A DNA stretch of 64,000 bases, from the NCBI GenBank assembly GCA_034509425.1, contig JAVTVJ010000666.1, positions 682,001-746,000 of the forward strand, read 5' to 3'. The notes beneath the pieces were generated by a model. That model saw only the letters and a program-made list of their open reading frames with translations. It had not been told where the DNA came from and did no database searches. Both the position numbers and the translations under genes were made by a program. Source of the DNA: Eopsaltria australis (lineage: Eukaryota > Chordata > Aves > Passeriformes > Petroicidae). This document shows positions 10,070 to 21,145 of the stretch, piece by piece (the stretch's first letter is position 1; every line of letters begins with the position of its first letter).

Positions 10070-11193
10070 TTTCCAGTGGGGTCCTGAGCAACAACAAGCA
10101 TTCAAACAAATTAAGCAGGAGATTGCCCACGCAGTAGCCCTTGGGCCACTCAGAACAGGAAAGGATGTGAAAAATGTGCTCTACACTGCGGCTGGGGAGA
10201 ATGGTCCATGCTGGAGCCTGTGGCAGAAGGGACCTGAAGAGGCTCGAGGACGACCACTTGGGTTCTGGAGTTGGGGATACAGAGGATCTGAGGCCAGCTA
10301 TACCCCAACTGAGAAGGAGATTCTTGCGGCTAACGAAGGAGTTCGAGCTGCCTCGGAAGTAATTGACACCGAAGCACAGCTGCTTCTGGCACCCCGACTA
10401 CCAGTGCTGGGTTGGATGTTCAAGGGAAGGGTTCCTTCCACACATCATGTCACCGATGCCACGTGGAGCAAGTGGATTGCACTGATCACACAGCGAGCCT
10501 GGATAGGAAACCCTAATCGCCCTGGGATTCTGGAAATTATAACAAACTGGCCTGAAGGTGAGACTTTTGGTTTATCTTCTGAAGAAGAGGAGGGGCAAGT
10601 GACACGTGCTGAGGAAGCCCCACCATATAACGAGCTACCGGAGAGTGAAAGACGATATGCCCTCTTCACTGATGGTTCCTGCCGAATTGTGGGCGCTAAC
10701 TGGAAGTGGAAAGCTGCTGTATGGAGCCCCATGCAACAAGTTGCACAAGCTACTGAGGGAGAAGGTGGATCGAGTCAGGTCGCAGAGCTTAAAGCTGTCC
10801 AGTTGGCTTTGGATATTGCTGAGCGAGAGAAGTGGCCTTGGCTCTATCTCTACACTGACTCCTGGATGGTAGCTAACGCTTTGTGGGGTTGGTTGAATCG
10901 CTGGAGAAAGGCCAACTGGCAGCGCAGAGGGAAACCCATCTGGGCCTCTGAGATTTGGCAGGACATCGCTACCTGTGTAGAGAGGCTGACTGTGAAGGTT
11001 CAACATGTGGATGCACATGTACCCAAGAGTCGGGCCAATGAAGAGCACTGTAACAACAAGCAGGTGGACCGAGCTGCCAAACTGAGAGTATCACAGGTGG
11101 ATCTGGACTGGCAGCACAAGGGAGAATTATTTCTAGTTCGTTGGGCCCTTGATGTCTCTGGTCATCAGGGACGAGATGCAACGTACCGATGGG
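10070..11193 (+). pseudogene. pol: ERV B RNase H and integrase N-terminus
   Basis: Open from 10167 to the solo LTR. The connection domain (YTPTEKEILAA) is followed by RNase H with its acidic set in place: FTDGSC at about 10667, AELKAV at about 10785, LYTDSW at about 10850 and HVDAHV at about 11010. The integrase zinc-binding HHCC region begins at about 11120 (histidines in the RWALDVSGHQGRD block, first His position changed) and is cut by the insertion at 11194. RNase H itself looks intact but has no route to expression behind two upstream stops. Confidence 0.85.
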
Positions 11194-11792
11194 TGTAGCT
11201 GCTGTGAATGTGTCCTTAGAGACTCCAGGGGGAGAAGACTTAGAAAAGGAGAAAGATAACTGGTGGAGAAAGTTCCAAGGAGATATGAAACCCCTGGAAA
11301 GTGAAGTGACCATGGTTTAACCCAGGACAAACCACAGTAGCCACTGCTAGTGTCCATCATCTCCTCCCTCCCCCTAAGAGCCTTTGTTCTATTCCCTGTT
11401 ATCTCCTGAGCCCCATTCCTTCCTTATCCCATAGGACCAAATACCCTTAGGCCTTCCCTATACTCCCCCAAACCCCCTGGTGATTGGTGGTACATGGTAA
11501 CTCTTAAGGCTGTGTCTGAGGGCCCCTCGCTCTCTTGGACCCTGCCTCTCCTCTGTGTGAAGACCTTGCAATAAATCCACTCAGAATTTAAGGCATTCCA
11601 AGGGCCCTCTCGTTATTCATCTTCAGCTGATAGCTAACCTGGATTGTTCCTGCACCACACCGCAGGCCGCAGTTACTCTGGCTAAGTGTCTCCGAGACGC
11701 AGCCAGAGTGCCTTGGAATAGGGGCACTCCTGGAAATATAGCCAGCTGGAATCTGTCGTGGCAACGCCGGGCTGGACAGACAGAGAGCTATA
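11194..11792 (+). mobile_element. Nested solo LTR of a foreign ERV
   Basis: A 599-bp insertion with near-complementary ends (TGTAGC...GCTATA), flanked by a perfect 6-bp duplication GATGGG (11188-11193 and 11793-11798). Element A has the unoccupied site at 154-159. An AATAAA signal sits near the 3' third (GCAATAAATCCACTC), the layout of an LTR with R-U5 at the right. The terminal CA has become TA. A 6-bp target duplication suits a class II (ERVK-like) integrase. No internal retroviral genes remain, so it is a solo LTR. Confidence 0.9.
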
Positions 11793-12599
11793 GATGGGCT
11801 CGTGACCGAGAAGTGGACTTGACCATGGACAGCATCTCACAGGTCATCCATGGCTGCGAGACCTGCGCTATGATCAAGCAGGCCAAGCAGGTGAAGCCTC
11901 TGTGGTACGGTGGACGATGGTCGAAGTATAGGTATGGGGAAGCCTGGCAAATTGACTACATCACGCTTCCCCAAACCCGCCAAGGCAAGCGCTACGTGCT
12001 GACCATGGTGGAAGCAACCACTGGATGGTTGGAGACCTACGCTGTGCCTCATGCTACCACCCGAAACATCATCTTAGGCCTGGAAAAGCAAGTCTTGTGA
12101 AGACATGGTACCCCTGAGAGAATTGAGTTGGACAATGGGACCCATTTCAAGAACGGCCTTATAAACAGCTGGGCCAGAGAACACGGCATCGAGTGGATAT
12201 ATCATATCCCTTATCATGCACCAGCTGCCAGGAAAGTTGAACGGTGCAACGGACTACTTAAGACCACCCTGAAGGCACTTGGCAGGGGGACCTTCAAAAA
12301 TTGGGAAATGAACTTAGCAAAGGCCACCTGGATGGTCAACACACGAGGCTCCATCAATCAAGCTGGTCCTGCCCAGTCTGAACCCTTGCACACAGTGGAC
12401 GGAGATAGAGTCCCTGTGGTACACGAGAGGTATTTTAGGAAAGACTGTTTGGATTAGTCCCACCTCAGACAAAGGCAAACCTATCCGCGGGGTTGTTTTT
12501 GCTCAAGGACCTGGTTACACTTGGTGGGTAATGCAGAAAGATGCAGATACCCATTGTGTACCACAAGGAAACTTAATTTTAAGTGAGAACTGTGTGTAA
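11793..12599 (+). pseudogene. pol: ERV B integrase core and C-terminus, broken
   Basis: Resumes integrase after the solo LTR. The zinc-domain cysteines (CETC) lie at about 11856. The catalytic triad follows: IDYITL at about 11952, the second Asp in LDNGTHF at about 12130, and Glu in KVERCNG at about 12238. A TGA at 12098-12100 replaces a tryptophan codon, and a small indel near 12440 shifts the C-terminal segment, which is recognisable up to the TAA at 12597-12599. Nothing resembling env lies between here and the polypurine tract. Confidence 0.88.
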
Positions 12600-12660
12600 A
12601 GTTTCATTGTATATGTATATATATAAAGGGGGTACTGGTTTGGGTATCACATAGATGGTG

Positions 12661-12680
12661 ATAGAAAAAGGGGTGGATAA
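12661..12680 (+). other. ERV B polypurine tract
   Basis: A purine-rich run (ATAGAAAAAGGGGTGGATAA) directly abuts the 3' LTR, the expected plus-strand primer site. Confidence 0.75.
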
Positions 12681-13278
12681 TGTCTTAGGTTACAATGGTA
12701 TGTATTCTATCACCATCTTCATGGGATGTTGGGGCCAGGCATGGCAGTGTTCCTGATGGCCGCAGAACGGTTTGCTAATAGGCCGGTCGTTAGGGCCAGG
12801 TGTGGCAGTGTTCCTGATGGCTGCAGAATGGTTTGCTAATGGGCCGGTCGTTGGGGCCGGATGGGCACTTCACTCACCCCAAACATTGCAGCTAGTGGCT
12901 CATCATCCCATTGTGAGATGCCCCGCCCAGGGGGAGGAACCAATCTATCCCGATCTGCATATAAACTGAGATTTGAAGCACTATAGGCAGCTTTTTCCAC
13001 GGGATTCCCAGAGGAAGACCAGACCCTTCTACACCACCACTGGACCTTCAGAGGAGAACTACACCTTTCTCAGGATCATTGCTTCAACAGAACCGCATCT
13101 ATCACTCCCAGAGGACTGCAACCACCTTCTAAGTGGACTACTACCAACACCCTGACCGACAGGGTGTCAGGTTGTATTCTGACTCTGTCAGTGGTTTTTT
13201 TTTTTATTACTACATTTTTCCTATTAAATTGTAGCTCTGACTTTGAGCCTCTCACTGATTTCCTTTCAAACTACCACA
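12681..13278 (+). repeat. ERV B 3' LTR with duplicated U3 unit
   Basis: A 598-bp LTR, 61 bp longer than the 5' LTR, entirely explained by a tandem duplication of a 61-bp U3 segment (12728-12788 and 12789-12849). Ends are TG...CA, and TATAAA and ATTAAA are retained. The C/A-rich minisatellite begins at the very next base, and no target-site duplication matching the 5' flank is present. Confidence 0.92.
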
Positions 13279-14872
13279 AACAGCCCCAAAAATAGCCCAA
13301 AGATGACACAAAAATGGCCCAAATATCGCGCCAAAAATTGCCCGTAAAAGGCCCAAAAATGGCCCAAAAATTAACCCAAAAATGACCCCAAAAATAGCCC
13401 CATAAGTGCCCCAAAAATGAACAGAAATGACCCCAAAATGGACCCAAAAATGGCCTCAAAATGACCGAAATATGACCCAAAATAAAACCAAATATGGCCC
13501 CAAAAATGACCCTAAAATCGCCCCAAAAATGACCAAAAAATCGCCCCAAAACAATGATTTAAAATGGCCTAAAATGACCCAAAAATAGCCCCAAAAGAGA
13601 TCCAAAACTGACCAAAAATGGCCCCAAAATTGAACCAAAAACAGCCACTAAAAGGCCCCAAAAATGGCACCAAAATTAACCCAAAATAGACCCCAAAAAT
13701 AGCCCCTAAACGGACCCAAAATGACCAAAAAAGCCCCAAAATGGACCCAAAAGATGAACCAAAAATAGCCCAAAAATCACCAAAAAATGGCCCCAAAAAT
13801 GGCCCAAAAATAGCCACAAAAATGACACAAAAATAGCCCCAAAAATGGCCACAAAAATATCCCAAAATTGGCCGTAATATGACCCAAAAATTCCTTTTAT
13901 AAATGACCAAAATACAGGCTGAAAATTGCCCCAAAAATGACCCCAAAATGACCCAAAAAAGACCCCAAAATGGCCAAAAATATGACCCAAAAAAGACTCA
14001 AGACTAGCCCCTAAAAGGCCCCAAAAATGGCCCAAAAATAACCACAAAAATGACACAAAAATAGCCCCAAAAATGGCCACAAAAATATCCCAAAATTGGC
14101 CGTAATATGACCCAAAAATTCCTTTTATAAATGACCAAAATACAGGCTGAAAATTGCCCCAAAAATGACCCCAAAATGACCCAAAAAAGACCCCAAAATG
14201 GCCAAAAATATGACCCAAAAAAGACTCAAGACTAGCCCCTAAAAGGCCCCAAAAATGGCCCAAAAATAACCACAAAAATGACACAAAAATAGCCCCAAAA
14301 ATGGCCACAAAAATATCCCAAAATTGGCCGTAATATGACCCAAAAATTCCTTTTATAAATGACCAAAATACAGGCTGAAAATTGCCCCAAAAAATGACCC
14401 CAAAATGACCCAAAAAAGACCCCAAAATGGCCAAAAATATGACCCAAAAAAGACTTAAGACTAGCCCCTAAAAGGCCCCAAAAATGGCCCCAAACTTGAC
14501 CAAAAAATGGTCCAAAACAATGACTCAAAAATTACCCAAAAATGAGCCAAAAATAGCCCCATAGATGACCTAAAAATGACTAAAAATAACCCCAAAATGG
14601 CCCAAAAATGACCCAAAAATTGACCATAAAATTGACACAAAAAAGACCCAAAAATGACCCAATAATAGACCCAAAAATGACTGAAAAATGACCCAAAAAT
14701 ACCACCAAAATGGCCCCAAAAATGGCCACAAAAATGAACCAAAATTGGCCGTAATATGACCCAAAAATTCCTCTTATAAATGACCAAAATATAGGCTGAA
14801 AATTGCCCCAAAAAATGACCCCAAAATGACCCAAAAATGGCCAAAAATATGACCCAAAAAAGACTCAAGACT
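13279..14872. repeat. C/A-rich minisatellite with 228-bp higher-order repeat
   Basis: About 1.6 kb of short degenerate units of the kind CCCCAAAAATGG/CCCAAAAATGAC, 10-13 bp each. A distinctive block with TTCCTTTTATAAATG recurs at 13891, 14119 and 14347, giving two exact 228-bp periods, and again in a variant form at 14768. The minus strand is open in places and reads as endless Trp/Phe/Gly/His, a by-product of the repeat. Confidence 0.9.
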
Positions 14873-16010
14873 AGCCGCCTCCAAGGAGGTTCCCTTCCCC
14901 AAGGCAGAGCCATGCAAGGAATGTTTCAGACCTTTGGACTCCTTGGCTCCAGGTGGCCCTGCTGTGTCACAATGGATATTTGGTTCCATCAGGCCCCACG
15001 GTGTCACTGGGGTTTCCTTGGTTCCATTTGGCCCCAAGTGTCTCAGGGCTCTCCTTTTTCCTGCAGCAAGCAGCAGCAAACCCCACTGCCAGGGCCAAAA
15101 GCCTAGCAAGGAGGAGCAAGGGGGCACATTTGCAGGGATGGATTTTGCCTTCCCAGGTGACAGGGACGTGGCGTGGGGCCCTGCTGTCCTGGAGATGGCT
15201 GAACACCAGCCTGCCCAAGGCAAGGGGAAGAGACAACAACCTCTGGCCATGGAACTACAGCAGCAGAGAGGGCAGGCACAAGGCTGGCTTTCAAAGGCTC
15301 TCACCAGCACAGGAAACATCCGTGCAGGACATTTTCTTGACAGCTGACATTTCAGGCAATTCTTTTAGACAGAGATGCACCAGCAAATGGCAAGTGAAAC
15401 AGTTTCAGCTTTGTGTGTGGCCTGAGAAGAGCTGGCATCTTTTCAGCAGTGTGAGCTGTTGCACGCCTTGCTCAGGGCCAGGATGTGGGATCTTGGAGCA
15501 GGCTCCGCTCTCCTGGGGGGCTCCTCTTGCCAGGCCGGCTCTAAAAGCGCAAGCAAAGAGCGGCGTGAGGCAGAGCACAAAGGAAGCAGCGGGCCGATGC
15601 CTTGAAGCACTGGGCTGGCAGTGCCATTTGCCGAGCTCTCCTCAGCAGCCCGGCTGCAAAGAAAGGCCGCTCGGGCCGAGCACAAGATCCGCAGGCAGCG
15701 GCGAGCAGCAGCTGGAGCCCAGCAGGGCCTTGGAGGAGCGGGCCGAGCCCCGGGCCGGCTTCCAAAGGGGCTTCGGGGCTGGCGGCGATGGCGCCGAGTG
15801 CCCTGCCCGTGTCCCCCTGGGCTCTGCGGCGCCACGGGGCCAGAGGCCGGGGCCGGGGCTCGGGCCCTGCTGCCACAAGGGCGCTGCCAAGGGCTCGCCG
15901 CCCTTGAGCCGGGGCCGGGGCGGCGCTGAGGGAGCGGCGCCGCCATTGCTGCCGCCCTCAGGGGCTCTGAGGGGAGCGCGGCTCCCGCCAGCCCCGCTCG
16001 GCTGCGGGGA
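14873..16010. other. GC-rich segment, no gene recognised
   Basis: Non-repetitive DNA becoming strongly CpG-rich from about 15,580. Several overlapping open frames exist on both strands because the composition excludes stops; none shows a known domain. A weak repeat of GGTTCCAT-containing units (14,940-15,050) resembles the one at 22,488-22,570. It may be a CpG island of a neighbouring or lost gene. Confidence 0.5.
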
Positions 16011-18770
16011 GAGAGCGAGAGAGGAAAGAGAGAACAGAGAGAGGAAAGAGAGGATAGAGAGAGTAAAGAGAGGATAGAGAGAGGAAAGAGAGAACAGAGA
16101 GAGGAAAGAGAGAACAGAGAGAGGAAAGAGAGAATAGAGAGAGGAAAGAGAGAACAGAGAGAGGAAAGAGAATAGAGAGAGGAAAGAGAGAACAGAGAGA
16201 GGAAAGAGAATAGAGAGAGGAAAGAGAGACTAGAGAGAGTGAAGAGAGAATAGAGAGAGGAAAGAGGGAATAGAGAGAGGAAGGAGAGAATAGAGAGAGG
16301 AAAGAGAGAATGGAGAGAGGAAAGAGAACAGAGAGAGGAAAGAATGAATAGAGGAAAGAGAGAATAGAGAGAGGAAAGAGAGAACAGAGAGAGGAAAGAG
16401 AACAGAGAGCGGAAAGAGAGAGTAGAGAGAGGAAAGAGAGAACAGAGAGAGGAAAGAGAACAGAGAGAGGAAAGAGAGAACGGAGAGAGGAAAGAGAGAA
16501 TAGAGAGAGGAAAGAGAGAATAGAGAAAGGAAAGAGAGAATAGAGAGAGGAAAGAGAGAACAGAGAGAGGAAAGAGAATAGAGAGAGGAAAGAGAGACTA
16601 GAGAGAGTGAAGAGAGAATAGAGAGAGGAAAGAGGGAATAGAGAGAGGAAGGAGAGAATAGAGAGAGGAAAGAGAGAATGGAGAGAGGAAAGAGAGAATA
16701 GAGAGGAAAGACAGAACAGAGAGAGGAAAGAGAGAACAGAGAGAGGAAAGAGAGAATAGAGAGAAAGACAGAACAGAGAGAGGAAAGAGAGATAGAGAGA
16801 GGAGGAAAGAGAGAACAGGCAGAGGAAAGAGAGAATAGGAGCGGAAAGGGAGAGCAGAGAGAGGAAAGAGAGAACAGAGAGAGAGAGAGGAAAGAGAGAA
16901 CAGAGAGAGGAGGAGAGAGACAGAGAGAGGAAAGAGAGAACAGAGAGAGGAAAGAGAGAATAGAGAGAGGAAAGAGAGAATAGAGAGAGGAAAGAGGGAG
17001 AACAGAGAGAGGAAAGAGAGAATAGAGAGGAAAGAGAGAACAGAGAGAGGAAAGAGAGGAAGAGAGAGTAAAGAGAGAATAGAGAAAGAAAGAATGGAGA
17101 GAGGAAAGAAAATAGAGAGAGGAAAGGGAGAGCAGAGAGAGGAAAGAGAGAACAGAGGGAGAATAGAGAGAGGAAAGAGAGAACAGAGAGAGAATAGAGA
17201 GAGTAAAGTGAGAACAGAGAGAGGAAAGAGAGAACAGAGAGGAAAGAGATAATAGAGAGAGGAAAGAAAGAATAGAGAGACGAAAGAGAATAGAGAGAGG
17301 AAAGAGAGAATAGAGAGGAGGATAGAGAGAATAGAGAGAGAAAGAGAGAACAAGAGAGGAAAGAGAGAACACGAGAAGGAAGAGGGAATAGAGAGCAGGA
17401 GAGAGAGAATAGAGAGAGAAAGAAGATGAGAGAGGAAAGAGAGAATGAGAGAGGAAAGAGAGAATAAAGAAGAAAGAGAGAACAGAGAGAGGAAAGAGAG
17501 AACAGAGAGAGGAAACAAGAGAACAGAGAGAGGAAGAGAGAGAAGGAAAGAGAGAACAGAGAGAGGAAAGAGAGAACAGAGAGAGGAAAGAGAGAACAGA
17601 GAGAGGAAAGAGAGAACAGAGAGAGGAAAGAGTGAATAGAGAGAGGAAAGAGTGAATAGAGAGAGGAAAGAGAACAGAGAGAGGAAAGAGAGAACAGAGA
17701 GAGGAAAGAGAGAACAGAGAGAGGAAAGAGAGAACAGAGAGAGGAAAGAGAGAACAGAGAGAGGAAAGAGAGAATAGATTGAGAGAGGAAAGAGAGAATA
17801 GAGAGAGGAAAGAGAGAATAGATTGAGAGAGGAAAGAGAGAATAGAGAGAGGAGAGAGGGAACAGTGAGGAAAGAGAGAACAGGGAGAGGAAAGAGAGAA
17901 CAGAGAGAGGAAAGAGAGAACAGAGAGAGGAAAGAGTGAATAGAGAGAGGAAAGAGTGAATAGAGAGAGGAAAGAGAACAGAGAGAGGAAAGAGAGAACA
18001 GAGAGAGGAAAGAGAGAACAGAGAGAGGAAAGAGAGAACAGAGAGAGGAAAGAGAGAATAGATTGAGAGAGGAACGAGAGAATAGAGAGAGGAAAGAGGA
18101 ATAGTGAGGAAAGAGAGAATAGAGAGAGGAGAGAGGGAACAGTGAGGAAAGAGAGAACAGGGAGAGGAAAGAGAGAACAGAGAGAGGAAAGAGAGAACAG
18201 GGAGAGGAAAGAGAGAACAGGGAGAGGAAAGAGAGAACAGGGAGAGGAAAGAGAGAACAGGGAGAGGAAAGAGAGAACAGGGAGAGGAAAGAGAGAATAG
18301 AGAGAGTACAGAGAGAATAGAGAGAGTACAGAGAGACTAGAGAGAGGAAAGAGAGAATAGAGAGAGTGAAGTGAATAGAGAGCAGAAAGAGAGGATAGGG
18401 AGAGGAAAGAGAGAACAGGGAGAGGAAAGAGAGAGTAGAGAGAGGAAAGAAAGAATGGAGAGAGGAGAGAGAGAATAGAGAGAGCATAGAGAGAGGAAAG
18501 AGAGAATAGAGAGAGAGAGGAAAGAGAGAATAGAGAGAGTAAAAAGAGAATATAGAGAGGGAAGAGAGAATAAAAAGTGTAAAGAGAGACTGAAGAGAAT
18601 AAAGAGAGAATACAGAGAGGGAGACTAAAGAGAGAGTAAAGAGAGGGAGTCAAGAGAGAAAGTAAAGAGTGAATAGAGAGAATCAAGACATAATAAAGAC
18701 AGATTAAAGACTGAATAAAGATAGAGTAAAAACAGATTAAAGACAGAGAGAGTAAAGAAGGGGAAGAAAG
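16011..18770. repeat. 2.76-kb purine-only satellite, 20-bp unit
   Basis: A tandem array of a 20-bp unit close to GGAAAGAGAGAACAGAGAGA with many one- or two-base variants. The plus strand is almost purely A and G apart from one C or T per unit. The minus strand is open for 910 codons as Ser/Leu/Phe repeats; this frame comes from composition alone. It breaks down into less regular GA-rich sequence toward 18,770. Confidence 0.93.
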
Positions 18771-18959
18771 ATTGCAATTGAGCAATTTTTGGGTGGGATT
18801 GAGGTTTTTGGAGGTGGAATTGAACCATTTTGGTGGAAGGCTTGGTTGGTTTTCGTGGGATTTAGTTGTTTTGAGGTGATAGATCATTCTTTCTTGGCTT
18901 TTAGAGTGCAAAGGGACAGCGAACACTCCCTCAAATTCTCCCACAACACAAAAATCCTC

Positions 18960-19626
18960 CACATTATGTCCTCATGGTGACCCTAAATTCTGGACACCCC
19001 AATTCTGGCCTCGTTACCCCAAAAATCTCCATTTTGACCCCATTTTGGACCTCAGTTTTGGGGCTGACCTGGGTTGGGGACAGCCCTGGAAAACCTCCGT
19101 AAAAACCCAAAAATGCCCCCAAAAACCTCCCTACAACCCCCCAAATGCCCCCAATAATCCCCACAAAGCCCTCGTGGTGACCCCAAATTCTTGACACCCC
19201 AATTCTGACCCCGTTACCCCAACAATCTCAATTTTTACCCCATTTTGGACCCTGATTTTGGGGCTGACCTTGGTTTGGGACAGCTGTGAAAAATCTCCCT
19301 AAAACTCCCTTAAATGCCCCCAAAACCTCCCTGAAAAACCCCAAAATGCCCCCAAAACAGCCCCAAAATGCCCCAAATCCCTCGTCGTGACCCCAAATTG
19401 TGGACATCCCAATTCTTCCCTCATTACCCCAAAATGTCCATTTTTACGCCGTTTTGGACCTCAATTTTGGGGCTGACCTGTGGCAGGGACAGTGCCCAAA
19501 AACCTCCCTCAATACCCCCAGAATGCCCCCAAAATCCCCCTAAAACTCTCATGGTGACCCCAAATTCTGGACCCCCTAATTCTGGCCTTGTTACCCCAAA
19601 AATCTCCATTTTTACCCCATTTTCCC
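18960..19626. repeat. C-rich tandem repeat, about 170-210 bp unit
   Basis: Four recognisable copies starting near 18,977, 19,176, 19,387 and 19,552, each opening with a GTGACCCCAAATTCTGGAC-like block followed by CCCAATTCTG, a CATTTT/GACC stretch and a run of ACCTCCCTAAAA-type units. The short AAAAATGCCCCC units resemble those of the 13.3-14.9 kb array but run in another arrangement. Confidence 0.8.
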
Positions 19627-21145
19627 CTGTCCTGGGTTAGTCAGGAGGGGTCACAATCTAGGAAGTGACCGAGTCTGCAGGAGGTGATACAGCTTCCTTC
19701 CTGAGAGAGAGAGAGCCAATAACCAGGGAGTTTTAAGGACTGATGTGTAGGTAAAGCAATTCAAAAGTTGATCCACCTTCGAGGAAAAACCATCTATAAT
19801 CAGAGAGCCTCTGAGCCTCTTCCTCTTTTTGCCTGCTGCAGTGTAGGGAGGAGCATCTCCCTGCTTCTCTCCCCGGGAAGGCGCTGTCCCCCCCAGTCCT
19901 TCCAAAGGAGGGAGAGGGAAGGGAGGTTTAGGGCGGCCGTGCAGCTGCAGCTGGGCGTGGGGGAGGAACCAGATGGAATTTTCGGCAGATGCAGTTCAGC
20001 CGACAGGTCAGCTCCACCAGACAGGGCCAGGCCCCTGCTCCGGGCCAGGCAAGGACCGGGCCGGACTCCATCCAGCTCGGGCCAGGCCCTGCCCTGTCAC
20101 CCCGGGCCCGGCCGGCCCTACCAGGCTGAGCCAGCTTCACAGAGCCAGGCACAGAGACTCTGAGAGCTTCTGCCATCCAGCTCGGACCTTTTCAAACAGC
20201 CCGGCAGAGAGCACGGGATCGTCACACTGCCAGAGAGAGAGAGATTAACTCTATCCATGCCTGGACTGAACTTGCAGACACCCATCCTTCCTTGCACAGA
20301 GAGAGGAACGAGTGAGGACATCTACACAAATGCAGCATAGAGACTTTACAGTCAGTGAGGAAAGCAGAACGGATGCCTAGAGGGAGGTGTATGAGAAGTG
20401 CTTTGAGAGGGAAGCTGAAAACTCTTTTGGAGAACCATGGTTGGGGACTGAGCTAATAAATTCCCTGTAATATATGAAGAAATAGTCCAAAGGGAGAATG
20501 TGAGGTTCTAATTGCAGCCAGTGAACTGAAATACCTGGGTAAAGACAAGTAGGTGTTGAAGTAAGTACAGCCTGATGAGAAATTTGAAGCAAGAGAGAGG
20601 AGAGGCTGTGACCCAGAGCCCTGGTCCCAGGGGAATGCCAGAGAACCTGTGTTGTCAGGAGAGCCTGTGTTGCTCAGCACAGAAGAAGGGATTTTCTTTG
20701 TTGCTGCAATTGAACTGTGCATCCTTAAAAAGGAACCCCATGGGCTGCTGATGACCCACCATAGTGGCTGTGGGAAGGCTGCTGGTGTGGGAGGGGATCC
20801 ACCATTCAGCAGATCTTTCTTCTGTGCGGCAGCTGATGGTGAGGCTGAAGAGCCATAAAAAACTGTACTTCTTCCTACAGAAAATCCATGGTGTAAACAA
20901 AAGAGACTTCTCTCCCTAATTGAACTGGAAGAAGAACTATTTCAGAGATGGTAAACTGACTGGAGGTCAAAGTGTTGTCTTTTGTGTGTTGTCAGGGAGA
21001 AAGAATTGGGGAGGTGGGGGAAGGAGGGGTGGTCTGAGGAGTTGGTTCTGGTTTTTCTTATTTTTTTTTCTTTGTCTTAGGTGTGTTAATAAACTTTCTT
21101 TATAAAGATTGAGGCTGCTTTGCCTACTCCTAATCCTCATCTCAC
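19627..21145 (+). repeat. Possible long LTR or retroelement 3' end
   Basis: Starts TGTCCTGGGTTAG and ends ATCTCACA. An AATAAA (GTTAATAAACTTTC) lies about 55 bp before the end and is followed by a CTGCTTTGCC-type U5, an arrangement common in avian LTRs. The interior is CpG-rich around 19.85-20.15 kb and has no coding frame I can assign. No flanking duplication or partner LTR was found, so the assignment is tentative. Confidence 0.4.

Noticed and set aside
12458..12660. An env gene downstream of integrase in element B
   Set aside because: The stretch is the frameshifted integrase C-terminus followed by the polypurine tract; there is no room for env.
1..13278. Elements A and B as arms of one palindrome
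   Set aside because: The 1.7-kb DNA between them is not symmetric and the LTRs are of different subtypes; they are two inverted copies of one family.
13271..14913. Series of minus-strand frames rich in Phe, Trp, Gly and His
   Set aside because: Translation of the C/A-rich minisatellite; residues repeat with the DNA unit.
14953..16077. 374-codon frame running into the GA satellite
   Set aside because: CpG-rich DNA open in several frames at once; the end is satellite.
16230..18962. 910-codon Ser/Leu/Phe-rich open frame on the minus strand
   Set aside because: It lies entirely in the purine satellite; absence of stops follows from composition. No start context, domain or splice evidence.
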